DNA of 64,000 bases from Aulosira sp. FACHB-615 (lineage in GTDB: Bacteria > Cyanobacteriota > Cyanobacteriia > Cyanobacteriales > Nostocaceae): assembly GCF_014698045.1 (NCBI RefSeq), contig NZ_JACJSE010000006.1, positions 1 through 64,000 of the forward strand, in the 5' to 3' direction. This document shows, in pieces, positions 36,101-46,300 of this stretch. Positions within the stretch are counted from its first letter, which is position 1, and every line of letters starts with the position of its first letter. The notes below the pieces were generated by a model. That model searched no databases. It had not been told where the DNA came from and saw only the letters and a program-made list of their open reading frames with translations. The position numbers were made by a program, and so were the translations under genes.

Positions 36101-37231
36101 ATTTCAGCAGCCAATAATAAGCCTTTACAAGAATTACCATTACCAGAAGCAACGCAAAGATTGATTGCTTTTGAACATTGGTTAGAAGATTGGCATAAAA
36201 CTTATCAAGATTATTGTGAACAAGCCCAAGACCCCCAAACTAAAGGCAATCATGTTTGGCGATCGCAGATGGAATACAGGCTGTTAAATCTGCAAAAAAT
36301 TCTCGAAATTGCCACAATTACTCAAGAACTGGAAGGAATTACCAACCTCATTTTAATTCCGCACCGCGACTTAGCCAGATTGCCTTTACACCTGCTATTT
36401 AATCTGCCTAATTCTGACGCAGAAATGCTCAATCTTCCCGCAAAATTTATTACAAATTATTTGCCTAGTGTCCAAGTAGGATTAAGCTTACAACCCAGAA
36501 ATATAGAGAACTGGCAAGAACAGATATTACTCAGTATTGAATCTCCAGCACAGACAAATTATGCACCACCAAAATTTGCCAAGTTGGAATCAGAAGTCAT
36601 TACCCAGATGTTTGAACATCACCAACGCATCCAAGCTGAAGCCGCTATTAAAACTACTGTTGAGAAAGCCTTAGCTGATGATTACAATATCTTGCATTTT
36701 ACCGGGCAAGTTATCAACAATTTCATTGACAAAAATAAATCAGAATTAACATTAGCAGGAGAAGAAAAACTCACCCTTGCAGAAATCTGCCAAAAAAACC
36801 TCACTAGTTACAATTTAGTCTTACTATCGGCGTGTAAATTTGTGAGTCATCTTAACCAAAATATCACTACTGAATATGTCTCTTTAGTAAATGGTTTTCT
36901 GTGTGGTGGTGTTCCGCAAGTGATTAGTACTTTGTGGAATGTAGAATCATCAGCGAGTGCATTATTAATTATCGAATTTTATCGCCGCCTACAAGTTAAC
37001 AAATCACCAGCCACAGCTTTAACAGAAGCAACTACATGGTTGCAAGAAGTCACCGCCGGCGAATTGGCTATTTGGTATGAAAATTTAATTAAAACTCTGC
37101 ATCCAGATGAGTTGCGAATTAGAACTTATTTAGCTACCCATTTATATAGAATTAGCAAAATAGTTCCTGAGAGAAAGCCTTATAATCATCCTTACTATTG
37201 GGCAGGTTTTATCATTACAGGGAGGAATTAA
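33185..37231 (+). CDS. TPR-CHAT protein with degenerate protease motif
   Basis: The protein has 1348 residues. Residues 35-125 are the helical domain shared with the 230-residue paralogue. 150-400 is an acidic, Pro/Thr-rich linker with repeated WEY motifs (LWEYEEA, IWEYTG, IWEYSG, TWEYAPE) and two copies of LAASLWGD. Residues about 440-730 are eight or so TPRs (AWYNRGVALDNLGRREEAIASYDKA type). The C-terminus (about 1080-1348) is a caspase-like CHAT domain: LILIPHRDLARLPLHLLF, LVLLSACKF (nucleophile Cys kept), VISTLWNVESSASALLIIEF, PYYWAGFIITG. The expected catalytic-His motif (HFAGHG type) reads LHFTGQV, so the His is Gln. CHAT proteins are caspase-like proteases in bacterial defence and cell death; this one may be inactive. 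Confidence 0.9.
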   Translation: MQMLTQLWQWLKTHSNQPTSSKQTLKTVSEQEMVEPPPELTNADLELLFTQLLEGVHQGRGQQWAIKYLQRMEDRISTERWIDWLLIYGERLLISSGLPNQQLASQMIQLGELNIGKVGELSYDIGIRLMTSHTDDWEETAEEQSVVSTTNETTNTPGQNLLRNLGESLWEYEEATAQPPENAVNQVADMTSSSEVSTENVAEIIWEYTGEEFVVSTIPQAEPAQNTDIPIWEYSGSAFTTTPEETSADDLAASLWGDPTAELTDSPPPLEYATENTNIPTWEYAPETARDNLAASLWGDTAAELVDSPPPQTTENVNTQTGEAFTTAPSQETATREDTAEEEFAPPATVAFLTPAAEDVIGNLGELSLEYPDEQARLARTGISENAWDQYLANLDPTVAYTLDELLGRLDQSAHLVQQLAINLTTQSSPTLPTTPNPANTAIQAQAWFYQGLQQAKTGDLAGAIASYDRAIELQPESPEYWFNRGLTLFHLERFAEAVAAYDTAIDLKPDHYKAWYNRGGTLGELGLFAEAIASFDQAIEVHPNYPEAWASKALALLKLGQVWEAITSYDQALELQPQDPETWYYRGIALAVNEQYEDAIASYNQALELQPDYYEVWIDRGVVLFNLRQWSEAIASWDKALAAQPDFYLAWYNRGVALDNLGRREEAISSYEKAIAIKPDFHLAWYNQAVALFYLERYTEAIVAYDNALQIKLDYWEAWIGRGTAIGHVPESYVFNLLTSVAINYPALRQGGYIGKLASYEQGLKHIRPDTHPEGWGRLHLAIGNTHYEQGKKQSASRQHWRKSVFEYNQALLTLSWEGFPQLHLEILQSLVKVLLGLGQITQAQELQQRAANLLQALLSDAARSEESKKQLALKFAGIGQLGVDFLVESGDLVEAWELAEQIKNACLQWLLFGWQNEIYFLNYNSVQELLNPNTAIIYWHISPAALHTFIIKDGAPSPILVFIPVQARGNISAANNKPLQELPLPEATQRLIAFEHWLEDWHKTYQDYCEQAQDPQTKGNHVWRSQMEYRLLNLQKILEIATITQELEGITNLILIPHRDLARLPLHLLFNLPNSDAEMLNLPAKFITNYLPSVQVGLSLQPRNIENWQEQILLSIESPAQTNYAPPKFAKLESEVITQMFEHHQRIQAEAAIKTTVEKALADDYNILHFTGQVINNFIDKNKSELTLAGEEKLTLAEICQKNLTSYNLVLLSACKFVSHLNQNITTEYVSLVNGFLCGGVPQVISTLWNVESSASALLIIEFYRRLQVNKSPATALTEATTWLQEVTAGELAIWYENLIKTLHPDELRIRTYLATHLYRISKIVPERKPYNHPYYWAGFIITGRN

Positions 37232-37386
37232 GAGGCTATTTTGAAAAACAAAAGAATAAAATCTTTCTTCCCCATTCCCAACTCCCCACTCCCCACTCCC
37301 TATTTCTTAGCGGAAAGTCTAATGGCTTTGGGCAAAAATTCAGTGTAGGATGCGGTAGATAAGAGCGATCGCTAAGGGTTTCCGTC

Positions 37387-39624
37387 GTGGTTTATGAACA
37401 AATTAAAGCCAAATTACCGCAGAGGTTTTTCCCAAAATCAGAAAACCCACCAGTTGTAGAACCGGAACCGATTTTAACTCCTGTCACTTTGCAACCACCA
37501 ATGCCTGTGGGGGTGGATATCATCTACCACAAATATCGCTGCTGGACGGGGAATACTTTAAGCTGTGAATGGACAGAAAAAACAATAGAACAAAACCCGA
37601 CGGCTAAAACTTGTCAAACCTGTGGTTTTCCGGCGATTATCCCTGCTAAAACTGAATTTCGGGGGTACAAAGGGCGGTATCGCATAGATAAGTATATCGG
37701 AAATCGCGGTTTAGGGCGCTTATATCAGGGAATACAGCTAACAGACCAACAGCCAGCAATTATTAAAGAATATTTATTACCCCAATTGGCTTTTAACGCT
37801 GAAGAAACCAGAGATAGGAAACAAGCTTTTGAACGTTTGGCTGGTTTGAGTTTAGCTGATGGAAGAATTCAAGATATCCGGCTAAATTTTCCTTGGGATG
37901 CAATTTCTGACCCAATTGCTGAACGCTGCTATCTTGTTACTAATGGCAATATCGATGCTTATCCTACTCTCAGAACATATCTAAAAGCTACTAATAAACC
38001 AATGTCTGAGAGGGAAGTATATCGTGTGCTTGACCAAGGATTACAAACTCTACAATTTCTCCACGGTCAAAAATTTAGTCTACCAACTGGACAAATACAA
38101 CAAGGAATCGCTCACGGTAATATTAATTTAGATAGTCTGCTAATTATGGCAGATACAGCAGAATTTTTTATTCATTTAACAGATTTAACATTATGGGAAA
38201 ATTTATTTCAATTATCAACTATTAAACCTGTGATTTCGACTGTAACGCAAGACTTAGTTGATTTAGGCTATGTAGCTTTTTATTTATTGCAAGGTAATAT
38301 TTTAGATACAACTATTGACCCCAGAAAAGAACAATATTGGCAAGCTATAACTCTTGAATTTAAAGCTTTTTTGTTCCGGCTTTTAGGCTTGGATAAGCCC
38401 TTTAATAATGCGGAAGAAGCGAGAGAAGCATTATTACAAGTTTATCAGGTTTTACCAAGGGAAATATTAATAATTCCAGAACAACCAGAGACCCCCAAAG
38501 CCAAACTTTATCGTCCGTCGATATTACTATTAAGTATTTTGGGGGGATTATTGTTATGTGGATTGATAGTATGGCTAGTCCAGAGATGGAAATCTCCAGA
38601 AACTGTGATGGAAGAACCAGTAGTTTGCTGTTTAAAAAGTGTGACTGGTGTACCTGGAGGTAAATTTAACTATACTGGTGAAAAAGACAGTACTTGGAGT
38701 TTTATCCGGCGACAAAGCAATTTAATCTTGCAAAATCAAACACTGGAAGAAAAGTTAAAAGCAAGTCAGCCAAAATTACAGTTAAACTATCAACCAGAAG
38801 ATAGTATAGAACAAGCGATCGCCAGTGTCAAAGATAAGCAAAAAGATTTTGCGATCGCTAATATGGTAGAACCATTAACTCCAGAACTAAAACATCAAGA
38901 ATTTGCTTATGATGGTTTGGTGGTCTTTGTGGCTTTTAGTTACTCCAAGCGCGATAAAAGTTTACCACGAGCTTTAAATGGTCAGATTAGTATTCAGCAA
39001 TTACAAGATTTATATACAGGTAAAATTACTGATTGGCAACAACTGAAAGGCTTCAATTTACCTAAATTACCAGTTAATCTTTATATACCAAAAGACGCAG
39101 AAACTATCAGGATATTTGAACAGCGAGTACTCAGGAACGAAGAAGCGATCGCAACTTTCCGTTATTTAAAACAACAGCAACAATCAAACACATCTTTTAC
39201 TTATTCTGGTATCAATATCACGTCTTTATCAAATTTAGAAATGCTACAAAAAGTTCTGCGGGACTTTGAAGAAGATAATATTGGTAGTATTGGTTTTGCT
39301 ACACTCAGTCAAGTATTTGGTCAGTGTTCTGTTTATCCTTTGGCTATAGCAGATGGGAATAAAGCAGCAGTACAAACTTTAGTACAAGATAACGGAAAGC
39401 CAATAAATCCAAATACTGACTTGTGTGATGATAAAGGCAGTTATCAGCCCAACATCCAAGTATTTAAAACAGGTAGCTATCCCCTCAGCTATCCATTAGT
39501 TGTATTGTATCCAGGAGATAATAGCCGTCCTCCCATCGGTCAAAAATTTGCGGAAATGCTAAGAACCGCAGAAGTACAGCAAATATTAGAGAAAACTGGT
39601 TTAGTACCACTAAGTCGTCAATAA
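37387..39624 (+). CDS. Pseudokinase fused through a membrane helix to a phosphate-binding-protein-like domain
   Basis: The 745-residue protein has a GTG start. The N-terminus has a four-Cys zinc-ribbon-like pair (YRCWTGNTLSC ... CQTCG, about 50-80). A kinase-like fold (about 90-340) follows, with the glycine loop IGNRGLGRLY and the ATP-binding Lys (IIKEYL). HRD is replaced by AHGNINLDSLL and DFG by DLT, so phosphotransfer is doubtful. One membrane helix (SILLLSILGGLLLCGLIVWL, about 376-396) leads to an extracytoplasmic domain (about 420-745) like PstS-type binding proteins: YTGKITDWQQL, IGFATLSQV, SYPLSYPLVVLY, FAEMLRTAEVQQIL. The whole resembles a one-component membrane sensor. Ligand unknown. 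Confidence 0.8.
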   Translation: MVYEQIKAKLPQRFFPKSENPPVVEPEPILTPVTLQPPMPVGVDIIYHKYRCWTGNTLSCEWTEKTIEQNPTAKTCQTCGFPAIIPAKTEFRGYKGRYRIDKYIGNRGLGRLYQGIQLTDQQPAIIKEYLLPQLAFNAEETRDRKQAFERLAGLSLADGRIQDIRLNFPWDAISDPIAERCYLVTNGNIDAYPTLRTYLKATNKPMSEREVYRVLDQGLQTLQFLHGQKFSLPTGQIQQGIAHGNINLDSLLIMADTAEFFIHLTDLTLWENLFQLSTIKPVISTVTQDLVDLGYVAFYLLQGNILDTTIDPRKEQYWQAITLEFKAFLFRLLGLDKPFNNAEEAREALLQVYQVLPREILIIPEQPETPKAKLYRPSILLLSILGGLLLCGLIVWLVQRWKSPETVMEEPVVCCLKSVTGVPGGKFNYTGEKDSTWSFIRRQSNLILQNQTLEEKLKASQPKLQLNYQPEDSIEQAIASVKDKQKDFAIANMVEPLTPELKHQEFAYDGLVVFVAFSYSKRDKSLPRALNGQISIQQLQDLYTGKITDWQQLKGFNLPKLPVNLYIPKDAETIRIFEQRVLRNEEAIATFRYLKQQQQSNTSFTYSGINITSLSNLEMLQKVLRDFEEDNIGSIGFATLSQVFGQCSVYPLAIADGNKAAVQTLVQDNGKPINPNTDLCDDKGSYQPNIQVFKTGSYPLSYPLVVLYPGDNSRPPIGQKFAEMLRTAEVQQILEKTGLVPLSRQ

Positions 39625-39707
39625 AGCAGTAAAAGTAGACTATTGGCTAATTGTCGATGTGACAAATTGGCTGATATATATAAATCTATTTATCCAATTG
39701 TTTAGCT

Positions 39708-39857
39708 ATGACCGATGACAGTAATCAGCAAAAAAAACTTGCCAAGTTAGCAGGTAAGGTAATGTGCGATCGTCAATTGTTATGGAAGTTGACAGATAAA
39801 GTTTATGAACTGATGAAGGAAGATTTACAACAGCAAAAAGAAAGACTTAAAAATTAG
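39708..39857 (+). CDS. Small tail-cluster protein (49 residues)
   Basis: The ATG at 39708 opens MTDDSNQQKKLAKLAGKVMC and ends at TAG 39855-39857, 13 bp before the tail-tube gene. It is highly charged and helical (LLWKLTDKVYELMKEDLQQQ). Tight spacing and the AGGAGTGAG ribosome site that follows support one transcript with the tube gene. Small helical proteins of this size commonly accompany tube genes in contractile injection clusters; the assignment is by context only. Confidence 0.65.
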   Translation: MTDDSNQQKKLAKLAGKVMCDRQLLWKLTDKVYELMKEDLQQQKERLKN

Positions 39858-39870
39858 ATAGGAGTGAGTT

Positions 39871-40374
39871 ATGGCTAATACTAGCCGAGAATTAAACTAT
39901 GTTACCGCTAATAGATTTTATGTCGAAATTGAAAGTAATATTACCGCCTGCTTTACAGAATGCCAAGGCTTAGGTGTGAATATCAAAACTGAAAAATTTG
40001 CTGAAGGCGGTGTGAATAATCAACAACGAGTCTTGTTAAGTCCCGCAGATTTTTCTGATGTTACTCTCAAACGAGGAATTACAAATGACTTAACCTTTTG
40101 GAATTGGATGAATAAAATTTTAAGTGGCGCAATAGAACGGCGTAACGTCAATATTTTAGTGTTTAATCAAGCTGGTGAAACCATGCAATGTTGGACTTTA
40201 ATTGGTGCTGTACCTATCTCATGGAAAGCACCAGGTTTAAGCGCCGATTCTAGCACAGTTGCTATTGAAGAATTAACTTTAACTTATGAAGGCTTAAAAG
40301 TTGATAAAACAAGGTCTGGCGGTGCATCAATTTTATCAGGACGCGATAGTTCAGGTTCATTTGCTAGTAATTAA
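39871..40374 (+). CDS. Phage-tail-tube-like protein (T4 gp19 / contractile injection system tube family)
   Basis: The 167-residue protein has the family pattern: NRFYVEIESNITACFTECQGL near the N-terminus, a central TLKRGITNDLTFWNWMNKIL, and C-terminal WTLIGAVPISWKAPGLSADS then VAIEELTLTYEGL. This fold builds the inner tube of phage tails and extracellular contractile injection systems. It is preceded by a good ribosome site (ATAGGAGTGAG). No sheath, baseplate or ATPase genes are nearby, so it either serves a system encoded elsewhere or is a remnant. Confidence 0.88.
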   Translation: MANTSRELNYVTANRFYVEIESNITACFTECQGLGVNIKTEKFAEGGVNNQQRVLLSPADFSDVTLKRGITNDLTFWNWMNKILSGAIERRNVNILVFNQAGETMQCWTLIGAVPISWKAPGLSADSSTVAIEELTLTYEGLKVDKTRSGGASILSGRDSSGSFASN

Positions 40375-40380
40375 AAGTAT

Positions 40381-43300
40381 ATGACAGAAAATCTGACAAC
40401 AGGTTTTAGTTCAGAACCTTCAGAACCAGACCTAAATCTAGGGATAAAGCAACCTTTATTACCTCATCAACCTTTGGGAAGTAAATTTATTAGTCCTAAA
40501 TTTTTATCACCATTAGGAGCAAAATCACTATCAAATTTTGATTCTTCCATATTTTTTAATCCAGTTATCACAGATTTTAACATCATTGAAAATTCCTTTC
40601 AAGATTCACCTTTTTTTTCTGAATCTAAATCACAGCATTTCAATACACCAAGTCATTCTGAAGGAAATAAAGTCAAAAAAAATAGTTCAAATTCACCCAA
40701 CATTCAACAAAAATCAGCAGGAAGTAACTCCAGTTTAAGTAGAGATATATTATTAAGTCAGGATAGTGATATCAGATTATCTCCAAGTGAAGCGATCGCC
40801 AATATAGATGTAACCACACCAAACACGAATTATATCAACCAAACAATAGAAAATAATGATATTGGCGAAATAAATAAATTATCAAACATACCTCAACAAC
40901 CACATATAATATCATCAATTTCTGATAATAAAGACTCAAAATTAATTCAACCACAAATCAATACTAATAATTCTGTTACAAATCAAAAAAATGAGGCTCT
41001 ACCCAATCCATCGCAACCAAGACAACACACATCACTAACTATTCAACCGCAAGCAGATAGTGGTAAAGCTGAATATTCACAAACTGAGTTAAATGAAAAA
41101 GCGATCGCACCTTCTAACACTGGTACAGAATCAGAGATTATTCAACTAAAACTAGATAGTGATAATTCTGTTTCTACTCAACCAGAGATAGTAGAATTTG
41201 ACGACTCACAAACTGGGTTAAGTGAAACAGCGATCGCACCTTCTAATACTGGTACAGAATCAGAGATTATTCAAGCAAAATTAGATAGTGATGATTCTGT
41301 CTCTCCTCAACCAGAGATAGTAGAACTTGACGACTCACAAACTACGTTAAATAAAAAAGCGATCGCACCTTCTAATACTGGTACAGAATCAGAGATTATT
41401 CAACCAAAATTAGATAGTGATAATTCTACTTCTTCTCAACCAGAGATAGCAGAAATTGACAACTCACGAACTGAGTTAAGTCAAAAAGCGATCGCACCTT
41501 CTAACACTGGTACAGAATCAGAGATTATTCAAGCGAAATTAGATAGTCATGATTCTGCTTCTCTCCAACTAGAGATAGTAGAATCTGACTACTCACAAAC
41601 TGAGTTAAATAAAAAAGCGATCGCACCTTCTAATGCTGCTACAGAATCACCAGTTATTCAACCAAAATTAGATAGTAATAATTCTGCATATCATCAAGCA
41701 GAAATAGTAGAAAATGACAACTCACGAACTACGTTAAATGAGAAAGCGATCGCACCTTTCAATACTGCTACAGAATCACCAGTTATTCAACCAAAATTAG
41801 ATAGTAATAATTCTGCATATCATCAAGCAGAAATAGTAGAAAATGACAACTCACGAACTACGTTAAATGAGAAAGCGATCGCACCTTTCAATACTGCTAC
41901 AGAATCAAACATTATTCAACCAAAACTAGATAGTAATAATTCTGTCTATCCTCAATCAGAGATAGTAGAAAATGAATACTCACAAACTGAGTTCAATGAA
42001 AAAGCGATCGCACCTTCCAATCTTGGTACAGAATCACCAATTATTCAAGCAAAATTAGATAGTGATAATTTGGTTTCTCTTCCATCAGAGATAGTAGAAA
42101 ATGACTACTCACAAACTGAGTTAAATGAAAAAGCGATCGCACCTTCCAATCTTGGTACAGAATCAAACATTATTCAACCAAAACTAGATAGTAATAATTC
42201 TGTCTATCCTCAATCAGAGATAGTAGAAAATGAATACTCACAAACTGAGTTCAATGAAAAAGCGATCGCACCTTCCAATCTTGGTACAGAATCACCAATT
42301 ATTCAAGCAAAATTAGATAGTGATAATTTGGTTTCTCTTCCATCAGAGATAGTAGAAAATGACTACTCACAAACTGAGTTAAATGAAAAAGCGATCGCAC
42401 CTTCCAATCTTGGTACAGAATCAAACATTATTCAACCAAAACTAGATAGTAATAATTCTGTCTATCCTCAATCAGAGATAGTAGAAAATGAATACTCACA
42501 AACTGAGTTCAATGAAAAAGCGATCGCACCTTACAACACTGGTAAAGAATCACCAATTATTCAACCAAAAATAGATAGTGATAATTCTGTTTCTCCTCAA
42601 CCAGAGATATTAGAAACTTATCATTCACGAACTGAGTTAAATGAAAAAGCGATCGCACCTTCCAACACTGGTAAAGAATCACCAATTATTCAACCAAAAA
42701 TAGATAGTGATCATTCTGCTTCTCCTCAACCAGAGATAGTAGAAATATACGACTCACTCACTGAGTTAAATGAAAAAGCGATCGCACCTTCTAATACTGG
42801 TACAGAATCAGAGATTATTCAAGCAAAATTAGATAGTGATGATTCTGTCTCTCGTCAACCAGAGATAGTAGAACTTGACGACTCACAAACTACGTTAAAT
42901 AAAAAAGCGATCGCACCTTCTAACACTGGTACAGAATCACCAATTATTCAACCAAAACTAGATAGTGATAATTCTGTTTCTACTCAACCAGAGATGGTAG
43001 AAGTTGAACAGTCACAAACTGAGTTCAATGAAAAAGCAATCGCACTTTCCAATACTGCTACAGAATCACCAATTATTCAACCAAAACTAGATAGTGATAA
43101 TTCTGTTTCTACTCAACCAGAGATGGTAGAAGTTGAACAGTCACAAACTGAGTTCAATGAAAAAGCAATCGCACTTTCCAATACTGCTACAGAATCACAC
43201 ATTATTCAACCAAAATTAGATAGTGACGATTCTGTCTATCATCAACCAGAGATAGTAGAAACTAACGACTCACAAACTGAGTTCAATGAAAAAGAGATCG

Positions 43301-46300
43301 CACCTTCTAATACTGTTAGAGAATCACCAGTTATTCAAGCAAAATTAGATAGTAATAGTTCTGCTTCTACTCAACCAGAGATAGTAGAAACTTACGACTC
43401 ACGAACTACGTTAAATAAAAAAGCGATCGCACTTTCCAATACTGCTACAGAATCACACATTATTCAACCAAAATTAGATAGTGACGATTCTGTCTATCAT
43501 CAACCAGAGATAGTAGAAACTAACGACTCACAAACTGAGTTCAATGAAAAAGAGATCGCACCTTCTAATACTGTTAGAGAATCACCAGTTATTCAAGCAA
43601 AATTAGATAGTAATAGTTCTGCTTCTACTCAACCAGAGATAGTAGAAACTTACGACTCACGAACTACGTTAAATAAAAAAGCGATCGCACTTTCCAATAC
43701 TGCTACAGAATCACACATTATTCAACCAAAATTAGATAGTGACGATTCTGTCTATCATCAACCAGAGATAGTAGAAACTAACGACTCACAAACTGAGTTA
43801 AATGAACAGGCGATCGCACCTTCCAACACTGGTACAGAATCAGAGATTATTCAGGCGAAATTAGATAGTCATGATTCTGTATCTCCTCAACTGGAGATAG
43901 TAGAAATTGATGAATCACAAACTGAGTTAAAACAACAAGCGATCGCACCTTCTAACACTGGTACAGAACCAGATATTATTCAACCAAAACTAGATAGTGA
44001 TAATTCTGTTTCTCCTCAACCAGAGATAGTAGAATTTGACGACTCACAAACTACGTTAAAGCAAACAGCGATCGCACCTTCTAATACTGGTACAGAATCA
44101 GAGATTATTCAACCAAAATTAGATAGCGATGATTCTGTCTCTCCTCAACCAGAGATAGTAGAACTTGACGACTCACAAACTACGTTAAATAAAAAAGCGA
44201 TCGCACCTTCAAACACTGCTACAGAATCACCAATTATTCAAGCGAAATTAGATAGTCATGATTCTGTCTCTCCTCAATCAGAGATAGTAGAAATTGACGA
44301 CTCACGCATTGAGTTAAACCCAACAGCGATCGCACCAAATAATCTTGGTACAGCATTACCAGTCATTAAACCAAAATTAGATAGTAATAATTCTGCATAT
44401 CATCAAGCAGAGATTTTAGAAATTGATCATTCACGAACTGAGTTAAACGAAAAAGCGATCGCACCTTCCAATCTTGGTACAAAATCACCAGTTATTCAGG
44501 CAAAATTAGATAGTGATAATTCTGCTTCTCCTCAACCAGAAATCACAGAAATTGACCACTCACGAACTGCGTTAAGTGCAAAAGCGATCGCACCTTCTAA
44601 CACTGGTACAGAATCACCAATTATTCAAGCGAAATTAGATAGTCATGATTCTGCTTCTCTCCAACCAGAGATAGTAGAACCTGACTACTCACAAACTGAG
44701 TCAAATAAAAAAGCGATCGCACCTTCCAATACTGGTACAGAATCAGATATTATTCAAGCAAAAATAGATAGCGATAATTCTGTTTCTACTCAACCAGAGA
44801 TAGTAGAATTTGACAACTCACTCACTGAGTTAAAGCAAACAGCGATCGCACCTTCAAACACTGATACAGAATCACCAATTATTCAAGCGAAATTAGATAG
44901 TCATGATTCTGCTTCTCTCCAACCAGAGATAGTAGAACCTGACTACTCACAAACTGAGTCAAATAAAAAAGCGATCGCACCTTCTAATACTGGTACAGAA
45001 TCAAACATTATTCAACCAAAACTAGATAGTAATAATTCTGTCTATCCTCAATCAGAGATAGTAGAAAATGAATATTCACAAACTGAGTTCAATGAAAAAG
45101 CGATCACATCTTCTAATACTGTTACAGAATCAGATATTATTCAAGCAAAAATAGATAATAATAGTTCCGCTTCTCCTCAACCAGAGATACCAGAAATTGA
45201 CAACTCACGAACTGAGTTAAAAGAACAAGCGATCACACCTTCTCATACTGCTACAGAATCACCAGTTATTCAAGCAAAACTAGATAGTGATAATTTGGTT
45301 TCTCTTCCATCAGAGATAGTAGAAAATGACTACTCAAGAACTGAGGTAAATGAACAAGAGATCGCACCTTCCAATACTGGTACAAAATCACCAATTATTC
45401 AAGCAAAAATAGATAGTAATAATTCTGTCTCTCCTCAACCGGAGATAGTAGAAAATGACGACTCACAAACTACGTTAAATAAAAAAGCGATCGCACCTTT
45501 CAATGCTGCTACAGAATCACAAATTATTCAAACGAAATTAGATAGTCATGATTCTGCTTCTCTCCAACCAGAGATAGTAGAACCTGACTATTCACAAACT
45601 GAACTCAATGAAAAAGCGATCGCACCTTCTAATCTTGGTAGAGAATCGAACATTATTCAAGCAAAAATAGATAGTAATAATTCTGCTTCTCCTCAACCAG
45701 AAATATCAGAAATTGACTCTTCACAAACTGAGTTAAAGCAAACAGCGATCGCACCTTCTCATACTGCTACAGAATCACCAATTATTCAACTAAAATTAGA
45801 TAGTGACAATTCTACTTATTCTCAACCAGAGATGGCAGAAATTGACAACTCACGAACTGAGTTAAAAGAACAAGCGATCGCACCGCATAATCTTGTTAGA
45901 GAATCAGATATTATTCAACCCAAAGTAGATAGCGATGATTCTGTCTATCCTCAATCAGATATAGTAGAAAATGACTACTCACAAACTGAGTTCAATGAAA
46001 AAGCGATTACACCTTCTAATACTGATACAGAATCACCAATTATTCAACCAAAAACAGATAGTGATAATTCGGTCTCTCTTCAATCAGTTGTTGAGGAAAT
46101 TGAACACTCACTAACTGCATCAAATCAAAAACAGATTGCACCTGCAAATACTAGTACAGATTCAGAAATTATTCAGCCAAAAATAGACAGTAATTTAAAA
46201 AATGATAATCTAAAAATTACATCAGCATCAGCAGAGAATATCTTAAGTAAAACAGAAATTCCTCAATTGCCTAAAGCTTTAAAAAATATCTCTATTTTTT

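Noticed and set aside
43000..43800. Assembly artefact in the 129-bp repeat array
   Set aside because: Exact register and differing point changes between copies argue for real repeats, although copy number should be confirmed with long reads.
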